From positions 1,674,001 to 1,738,000 of the forward strand of contig NC_083393.1 of the NCBI RefSeq assembly GCF_030864355.1: DNA of 64,000 bases, given 5' to 3'. Numbering within the stretch: the first letter of the stretch is position 1; each line of letters opens with the position of its first letter. Below are positions 57,122 to 64,000 of the stretch, piece by piece. Both the position numbers and the translations under genes were made by a program. The notes beneath the pieces were generated by a model. It ran no database searches. It was not told the DNA's origin and saw only the letters and a list, made by a program, of their open reading frames with translations. The stretch is from Cutaneotrichosporon cavernicola. Lineage: Eukaryota; Basidiomycota; Tremellomycetes; Trichosporonales; Trichosporonaceae.

Positions 57122-59118
57122 TTAAACGACGACGGCGCCGGCAACGAGGCCGAGCACACCAATCACAATGGCAGCCGTAGGAGGAAGGGAGAGAGTGGCA
57201 CGGGCGTCACTCTTGGGGGTAGCCGTGGCGCTGCTTTGAGACGGCGAGTTGCCACCGCCAGAGTCACCAGTAGACTGGGGCGAGCTCGTGGGCGTCACGA
57301 CGGCAGACTTGCCAGCGAAGCAGTTGTCAGCCGCGATCTTGGCATCCTGCGCAGTCTTGGGAGCTAATGTCAGCGGTCATCCCTCCATGTCGACCCACCG
57401 TCAGCACCCTCGTTGCGCGTCGCATTTCCTGAAAAGTCGCAGCTCGTGGCAACGGGGTTGAGCATGTAGTACGCTGAGAACGCCCACGACAGCTTGATGT
57501 CCGGCGAGCACATCGCCAGCGGGCCATACGTGCCCGTGGTGCCGTTGCTCCCAATCGTGGTGCAGTCGACGTTTGACCCAGCCTGAGCGAGCAGGTCACA
57601 GGCAATGTTGATGAGAGCACCGACCTTGACAGGGTCGTTGGCGGTTGCGTTGTTGACAAGGCACGAGAACGCCGAGTTGTCAAGGCAGTTGCAGACATCG
57701 GGGTTGGGCGTGGGTGGAAGGTTGGTGGTCGCGAGGAGCGAAGCGCTCTCCTGAGGGCAGGTGGCAGCCGTGTTCTGCTGCGAGCTCATTGCAGGCGAGT
57801 TGGGACCGGTAGCGTTGCCATATTGGGCACTGAGGCGGGTAAAGTCGGAGTTGGTCGTGACACTTGGAGGGTGAGCACAGCAGTGGTTGATCACTTACGT
57901 GTTGCCGTCAATGGTGGTCATGCCATAGCCATCGCTGGTGGGGAAGTAGCTGAAAGCAATGCCGCCGGAGAAGACGTCAGAGACAGGCGTGGCAAGGAGC
58001 GCAGCAACTTCGGTCCACAGGCGAGGAGGCGAGGTGATACAGCCAAACTCGGACATGTAGGTGGGCACGGTGATGTCGGAGAAGCCCTGGGTGATTGTAT
58101 TCCAGTTGGACTCCGCTAGACTCGAGTCACCGCACCACTGATAGTTGTTAAGGCCTAGGACGTTAGTGTATATCCGTCAAGTGACAAACCATAAAGGTCG
58201 ATCGTCTCAGTGTCGTTGCCACACGTCATGTAGTGCGCAACAGCGTTACGGAAGCTGGCCTCGCCGTCAACAGCCGCGTAACCGACAAGCGCGTTCGAGC
58301 TGATGCTGCGGAGGTACGCCTTGATGTCACGGGCTGCAGCCTTGACGTAAGCTGCGAGTTAGCAACCGGCCTCTCGTGAGACAACGTACGAGCCGCATAG
58401 GTGTTCGCGGGCGTGCTGATAACCTCGTTGCCAATGTTGTAGGCCAGGACATTGGGGTACTTGTTGAAGGCATCAATCGTCCTGATGTACTCGTCAAGAA
58501 GGTTGGTCGTCCACGATGGGGAGGCGCGATCGATACTGCCGTTGAGGGGAAGCGAGACATCAAGAAGGACGTAGATACCAGCGTCATCAAGAATCTTCAT
58601 GCAAGCGTCGTGGTTGAGCGACGAGTTGACACTGTACACGCGAACCGCGTTGACGTTAAGCTGCTTGAGGTAGGGGATGTCACGAGTGCAATTCGCTTCC
58701 GAGGAGAGCGGATCGTAGAACGACGAGCTGAAGTTAGGTGGGGGCGAAGGGGGGCGGTACAAGGTACCCAACACAACTTACGGCTCGGGGAAGCCACCAC
58801 TGAAACAAGTCAGCACCGTCAACGGAGGTGTACTCACTTGGCCTCGTTAGCCTCGGACTCGACGGCGAGCTCGCCCTGTGGCTGGTATGCAACACCCTGA
58901 TGTTAGAAACGCATGGACAGCTTTTGGTGGGTGACGCCCTCATCTTCCGACGGAGGTTGGGATGTAGACTCGAGGTCAAATCAGCTGCTCACCTTGATGT
59001 AGAAACGGGAGCCGGCATCGTCGTAGAGGTACTTGCCGCTACGCGAGATCTTGGACACGGCTGCCGATGCAAGAGGCACGAGCGAGGCGGCCACGGTGAG
59101 GGCTCGGAGGAAGCGCAT
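57122..59118 (-). CDS. GPI-anchored 1,3-beta-glucanosyltransferase (GH72, GAS/GEL) with X8 domain
   Basis: Elongates and remodels beta-1,3-glucan at the cell surface. Signal peptide MRFLRALTVAASLVPLASA. Catalytic domain: FYIKGVAYQPQG, CTRDIPYLKQLNVNAVRVYS, acid/base Glu in YNIGNEVISTP, YGLNNYQWCGDS, nucleophile Glu in TYMSEFGCI, FSGGIAFSYFP. A linker leads to a Cys-rich X8/CBM43 domain (CNCLDNSAFSC ... CDLL ... CTTIGSNGTTGTYG ... YYMLNPVATSCDFSG). A Ser/Thr-rich stretch and a hydrophobic GPI signal (AAIVIGVLGLVAGAVVV) end the protein. About 570 residues, typical of the GAS1/GAS2 type that carries X8. Introns are 35-60 nt. Confidence 0.94.
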
Positions 59119-59780
59119 GTTGTCGAACAAGGTGAAGGAGTCCCAAGACCTACGTAGTCTGACGTTGGAGAGGTCTGGGGAGTGTGTGGGGGTTCAACTT
59201 GGAGAAGGTGAGAGGAAAGGAGATGAGAGAGAAAAGAGAATTAAGAAAAGATGATGATGGGCAAGATGGGCAAGAGAAAGCTACTATGCGGTGTGTGTGT
59301 GTGGGTGATGATGCCAGGTAAGATTGGTTGAAGGAGGACAGAATGAGCCTAATGCAGCTGGGAGGATCTGATAGTGATGGAATAGAAGGAAGAGACAAGC
59401 TGTCCACCTGGGAGGCTTCAAAGGCAACTGGGGACAGGGACTGTATTCGGCACAGCGTTCTCTCTACGCTGTGATTGATTCTGATTGTTATTCTCGTCTC
59501 TCGGGTCCATTCCGGCGTATCCGGCGGTCAGCCAGTTGGAGGAGGGGAGCCACCACCGTACATGCCGCACAGCCTTCCCCCCTAATGTTTCCCTAGCTTG
59601 CGCTTGTTGTGTGGCTTGGCATGCATGCGCAAGACCCTAACACTAGTCTGGGTATTTAACCTGTTTAACCTTACACACGCTGACGTATTCTCAATTGTTT
59701 TGATCGGGTCATGCTGGTCATGTCATCCGATCACTGGCTCACACCCACTTTCTCTTTCTCAAACTTGATTTCAACTCATC
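59119..59780. other. divergent promoter region, GH72 / gankyrin
   Basis: About 660 bp between the two starts. The GH72 leader contains a short GT run (59290-59303). No gene seen. Confidence 0.45.
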
Positions 59781-60796
59781 ATGAGCAGCAACCTCACCAT
59801 TCATCGCGCTGCACAGGAAGGTATGCTGCGCTCACCACTTGTCTCTCATGATCTCACACCCAGGTCAACCAGGCCTCATTCGCAGCCTGCTCGCTGACAA
59901 CGAAAAGCTCATCAACGCAAAGGACGAGGTACGTCTCCCTTTCCCCTTCCCCCTTCCCCATCATACTTGCGCAGAAACAGGCTGCACCGCCCACCTTGGC
60001 ATCCCCCTCAACAAACACATTGTGCCTGCTCTTATCCGCTCTTACCCTCATTCGCTCATCTATTCAGGATGGCCGCACCCCACTGCACTGGGCCGCCACC
60101 GCCAACAACTTGGGCGTGACTCAGCTACTCATCTCCAACGCTGCCGACCCCGAGGCGCGTGACTCGCTCGGGTGGACACCACTCCTCATCGCCGCGGCGG
60201 CGGGCCAGCTGGAGAACGTCACTGCCCTTCTCGACGCAGGAGCCAAGGTCGATGCCGCAAACGACAAAGGACAGACAGCGCTGCATTACGCCGCGTCAAA
60301 GGGCAACGTGCCGGTACGTGACTCACTAGGCGCCACTGACACACAGATGGGCCGCCTTCTCATCACACGTGGAGCTGAGGTGAGTGTACTTGGGCGGTGT
60401 CCAGTCCCCAGTCAGCGGCTGCTGACATAGAGATCAATGCTCGTGACCGTGCCAACCAGCACCCACTCCACCGTGCCGCGACGACAGGCAACGGCGCCTT
60501 CCTCAATATCCTCCTTCATCCGCCCGAGGGAAGGCCCAAGACCCGGCTCAACACTGCTGATCGCGCCGGTAACACGCCGCTCCACCTCGCGTTGGAGAGC
60601 GGACATGGCGAGGCTGCCGTCATCCTCCTCGAGGCTGGCGCGGACCGTGAGAGGGTGAGTGTGGGAATGAAGGAGTGCTGACGTACAGCCAAACTCAGAG
60701 GGCCAGGTCGCGGAGGAGATTGATGGCGTGGGAGGCGAGGAGCAGCGCCGTGTGCGACAGTACGTCGTGTCGCGCGTGGGTCCTCGGGACGACTAG
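59781..60796 (+). CDS. NAS6: gankyrin / NAS6, 26S proteasome assembly chaperone
   Basis: Ankyrin-repeat chaperone of the proteasome base (binds Rpt3). The first exon codes MSSNLTIHRAAQE. Then GQPGLIRSLLADNEKLINAKDE, DGRTPLHWAATANN, LGWTPLLIAAAAGQLENVTALL, GQTALHYAASKGN, NQHPLHRAATTGNGAFLNILL and AGNTPLHLALESGHGEAAVILL, ending EGQVAEEIDGVGG. This gives about seven repeats, the gankyrin number. Five or six exons are needed. An intron of about 125 nt separates repeats 1 and 2; the last (donor after GADRER) joins to PNSEGQVAEE. About 230 residues. The repeat sequence and count identify Nas6 better than a generic ankyrin protein. Confidence 0.9.
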
Positions 60797-61232
60797 ACGT
60801 GGAACGGTGCGCTAGAGTCCTGCGCAGTTACTATCACTTGTACATCAAGCATTATAGAGAGGCGTGTGCGTTCGGCTATGCATGAGCAAGTGCAACACAG
60901 TGTCTTGTTGGAAGCTTGGATTCTCAAGCGTTTGAGGACGAAGACGTCGATGTTTTCTTAGCCTGTTTTGGAGGCGGGCTTCCCCATGTCGCACTGGTTG
61001 TGACTGATCGCGCCAACCTTGTCGATTAGCACTTGCGATCGTGTACATATTTCAATCAGTCACTTGTCACTCAAAGTAGTAGCAAACTCTTAGCATTGGC
61101 AGTGCGTACTGCGTGGTGGCCAACCTCCACCTGGAGCCCCGAAAATCCAGTCACCACACGTCACAACACCTTCCTTTGCCCTTCTTCGCTCTCCTTCCTG
61201 CTCACTCCCATTCTCACTCTCTCGCATTCCAA
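60797..61232. other. intergenic region
   Basis: Between gankyrin and the SNF2 relic. No gene supported. Confidence 0.4.
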
Positions 61233-61787
61233 AATGGAGGACCAACTCGTGCACGGCAGTTCGTCAACCTTCTCTCGCACCAGTCACAGGCGCTGAAGTG
61301 GATGATCGGCCATAAGAACCTAAGCTGCCCAAGACACCAGAAGATACGGCTGTTCAGTTCTGGACGCGTCAGAAGGTATCAGGGAGCAATGTGTTCCTCA
61401 TGAGCTGACGTACCCTGATGAGTACACCTGACGTCAGTGTGACCCGTGGTGGCAGAGCGCGATCGAGGCGCACGCCGTGGACCGCGTGCATCGGGTAATC
61501 GATGCCCAGAAAGCGCTGACAACAGATGGGACCGCGCAAGACAGTGCGTGTGTTCCAGCTCATTGCGGAGAACACGATCGAGCCAAGGTGCTCGAGATCC
61601 GTTAGTCAGCTGCTGTGATACACCTCACATGCAGAAAGAACAAGGGCGCGCTCATCGCTGACATAAGCCATGGCTGGTGGCATCAACTGACCAGTAGGCG
61701 TTCGCGAAGTCCGGCTTGACAGAGACAAAGGCGGCCAAGAAGCAGGCGCGATTCGAGGACCTCAAGCAGATCTTTGGCGCCGAGTAG
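61233..61787 (+). pseudogene. decayed, internally deleted SNF2-family (Rad5/HLTF-type) helicase
   Basis: The left part reads QFVNLLSHQSQALKWMIGHK (the LxHQ..AL.WM entry to a SNF2 domain). After a one-base frameshift near 61321 it continues KLPKTPEDTAVQFWTRQKV, seen just before the Walker A block in basidiomycete Rad5/HLTF-like proteins. At about 61410-61437 it jumps to DPWWQSAIEAHAVDRVHR, the C-terminal motif V/VI region. Across an intron it gives VRVFQLIAENTIE, then a second one-base loss near 61582 before AKVLEIRKNKGALI. The next donor is AT instead of GT (61663). The end reads ARFEDLKQIFGAE and stop. Walker A, DEGH and the linker are all missing. Two frameshifts, a broken donor and an internal deletion make it a relic. 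Confidence 0.75.
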
Positions 61788-62636
61788 GGTACGGAGTGGG
61801 ATTTAGCTGCAGCTGTCCATTGGCGTCACTTGGTTGCTGCAGGTCTTGGACGTGTGATGGTGAAAGGATGTGTTTCAATGCGTCACTGATCACTGACAAA
61901 CCGTTGTGCGCCACGATACGCAGTGAACTGCAACTCCCATTAAATGTTCCGTCTAACTGGTCCTCGTCCCTCACATAGCAGCCGCCTTCCATCCGTATCA
62001 TGTCTCGCAAGAAGCTCACAAGCGCTGGCGCAAAACCCTCGACTACAATGCCACTGTACCACAAACACTCATCCCTCTGGCCACTGGCGACAACCTCTTC
62101 CACCATGCCCGCGTCCTAAACATCATGCTGGTGAGGACACCACTGTCGTGCATTGCTTTAGAACCACGTCATGGAGATGACACTTTCCTTCAGTATTGCA
62201 CCAGGATGTACTGAGCTTGCCCAAGCTCCAGGCTCAAGCTTGAGCTACAACTGCGGCCAGGTACCGAACTTAGAAATCACTCGCCAACTCGGTCCTCTGA
62301 CCCCAGCAGGCCGGAATTGTTCGCCGTGCCTCCCGTCTCGACAATCCACAACCATCACATCAGCGTGGCGCGCCTCTGATCCAAGATTAACTCACCGCCC
62401 TGGAATCCAAATGTGAAGGATGCGCCCCTTGTTGGGTGGCGCGGTGTGGTCCGTCCCTCGCCTCCCAGTCCACCAGTAGTCCACCAGCCCCAAGCAACCA
62501 TTTGAACCCCCTGTGCCCGTTGTCACTTTGCTCGTCAAGCAAGCAGACCGAACGCGCTAACTCTCTGACTAGTTCCTATCACTAACGGCATCCTCATCCT
62601 CTCCATCACTATTGCTCTTCACACCTGCCACCGACG
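61788..62636. other. intergenic, possibly containing further decayed coding sequence
   Basis: A plus-strand open stretch at about 61980-62150 looks protein-like (TLDYNATVPQTLIPLATG) but has no start, and frames break soon after. No family recognised. Confidence 0.35.
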
Positions 62637-63551
62637 ATGAAGCCCGCAACCGCGGTCCGTTCCGCCCTCCTTCTTAGTCTGGCAGCCGCCGCCGCCTCAG
62701 TAGGCTGCATGACAACATACGTTTCCCGCGCACGCTTCAACGCCATCGGTCGGTCTGGCTGGGAGTAGCTGACACCAGCCTCGGACCGCGACGACATAAC
62801 GTATGCCCAAGACGCGCGTATCGGAGTGTACGTGAGTCTCGGGAGCTCAGCCGCCGTCGTAGTCTACGTGTTATTATTGTGAGTGCCAACTCTCACAGAG
62901 CTCACGGTCAGCTTCTACCTAACTGCTCTCTACCCCCTCTCGCGTCTGATCTATGTGTGGGTTGACGTGATGGCAATCAGTCTCCTCCTCTGGGCGAGTG
63001 CAGCGACTGGCGGAATCCTCTCTCCCCTTCTCCCTAGCCTTTGGAAATGCCACACGCCGCTCTGCAAGATTGCCCTGGCCGGAAGTATCCTCAAGTGGTC
63101 TGAAGTAGTCATGGTACGGCCCCCATTGATTTCGCTAACGCAGCTCGCCACCTCTCTTGCGATCATCATTGTCTCCCAACTCCGCCACCCAGGATCATGG
63201 TCAACCTCCCTCGACCACCTCCACCTCCCAAAGTCGGAGGAAGTAGACAACCACGCCCTAACCATGCGTGCGCTATACGAGTCTCAGCTCCTCCGCTCCG
63301 TCAGTCTGGCCAGTACTGCCCCCTCACCAAGAGGCTATACGCTGTACGCCGTGGCGTCGCCTAACTCTATCGCCCTCCCTCTCCCCGCCCATTCGCGGCA
63401 GACTAAGCGCGTGTCCCGTCTCAGCTCGCGCCTTTCGCAGCCGATAACTTACTTCAACTCATGGGCTGAGGGCAAGGTCCCCTCACCCTCGCCACTCTCG
63501 CAGGCCCGACCCCGACATGTGCCCGACAGCCGGCTATATGCCCGAATCTAG
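62637..63551 (+). CDS. four-helix membrane protein (MARVEL-like layout), unknown
   Basis: Starts MKPATAVRSALLLSLAAAAA. An in-frame TAG is removed by a predicted 30-nt intron (62749-62778, ending GCTGACACCAG). Next is a 33-nt intron (62879-62911), and a third of 30 nt (63114-63143, ending GCTAACGCAG) that could be kept or removed without changing frame. If all are spliced the product is 273 residues. Membrane segments: ALLLSLAAAAASVGCM; VSLGSSAAVVVYVLLL; DVMAISLLLWASAATGG (with the preceding YPLSRLIYVW); and ATSLAIIIVS. The C-terminal 110 residues are polar with Ser/Arg clusters. Four helices with both ends cytosolic is the MARVEL/Nce102-like layout, but sequence identity to that family is not clear. 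Confidence 0.62.
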
Positions 63552-64000
63552 GCTGCAGATTGGGAATGCATGCCTCAACTCAGGCTTCAACATTGCATGC
63601 CAGCGGGAGACGGGTACACCGTAATGATAACGACATCTTATGTATGAATGGCTTGCGAGGCGTTGGTTTGAATTTAGCTCGGTCGCGTTGACGTTGTGTG
63701 AGATTGGATGACGACGCAGCGTGACATTGGGCGCGGCAAAGTTTAGGTCTGGCGTCGTACATGTACATGGGCCCACTCTGCAGGCTCCGTTCGCATTGGG
63801 CCCGTACCTATGGTGGTTGAAAGTCGTATGCAAGCAGCTACCTCTACCGATCCACCGAACCGTGCTCGGTGTGCGGATCCAACGGTCCCAACCTAGACTG
63901 GCCCCTTGTTCAAGTGGGAGATCGTGAGCCAGTCACATGGCTGACTCGCGTCGTGTGTGGTTATGTGAAACGAACCCCTCCACTCCAGCGCCTTCCAGTT
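63552..64000. other. right-edge intergenic sequence
   Basis: Downstream of the four-helix protein. No supported gene to the window end. Confidence 0.4.

Noticed and set aside
61762..62106. 114-residue minus-strand frame
   Set aside because: No family likeness; overlaps the end of the SNF2 relic and contains no typical splice signals. The opposite strand looks equally plausible, so no gene is called.

Overview
This is a window of a fungal nuclear genome. Nearly every gene is broken by very short GT-AG introns (about 30-60 nt) with a CTGAC/CTAAC branch site a few bases before the acceptor. Gene density is about one per 2.5 kb, and coding bias is GC-rich. The gene set (a dual hybrid histidine kinase like cryptococcal Tco2, a PPPDE-thioredoxin-PUL fusion, GH5 and GH72 wall enzymes) fits a basidiomycete yeast of the Tremellomycetes, probably Trichosporonales. 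That placement is inference; no rRNA or mitochondrial marker is present.

Layout. 1-8 kb: Mediator subunit 27 (cut by the left edge), an AlkB-type dioxygenase, TCTP and the importin-alpha exporter CSE1. 8-21.9 kb: a ~1,500-residue low-complexity protein ending in a GATA-type zinc finger, a T5orf172/Mug113-type protein, a coiled-coil protein with a C-terminal membrane segment, a gene-poor 2 kb stretch, and a DUF1399 (GRDP-like) protein. 22.7-28.5 kb: the DEAD-box helicase DBP8, a small membrane protein, glutathione synthetase, and divergently from it quinolinate phosphoribosyltransferase. 29.7-35.8 kb: a chromodomain protein whose body resembles the helical domain of phage 5-hmdU DNA kinases / thymine-hypermodification enzymes, transaldolase, and an RNase III-dsRBD protein lacking one catalytic Asp. 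36-42.9 kb: VAM7 (PX + SNARE), the PPPDE-Trx-PUL protein and a SAM-like/coiled-coil/tail-anchored protein. 43.1-49 kb: the dual histidine kinase. 50.4-59.1 kb: a PAP2 lipid phosphatase, a membrane-anchored exo-1,3-beta-glucanase and a GPI-anchored 1,3-beta-glucanosyltransferase. 59.8-63.6 kb: gankyrin/NAS6, a decayed and internally deleted SNF2 helicase, and a four-helix membrane protein.

Most genes are housekeeping and do not form a cluster. The loosely connected groups are the two wall-glucan enzymes (52.7-59.1 kb) and the divergent GSH2/BNA6 pair. The most unusual locus is the chromodomain plus DNA-base-hypermodification-type protein at 29.7-31.8 kb. I see no tRNA, rRNA, CRISPR array or intact transposon.
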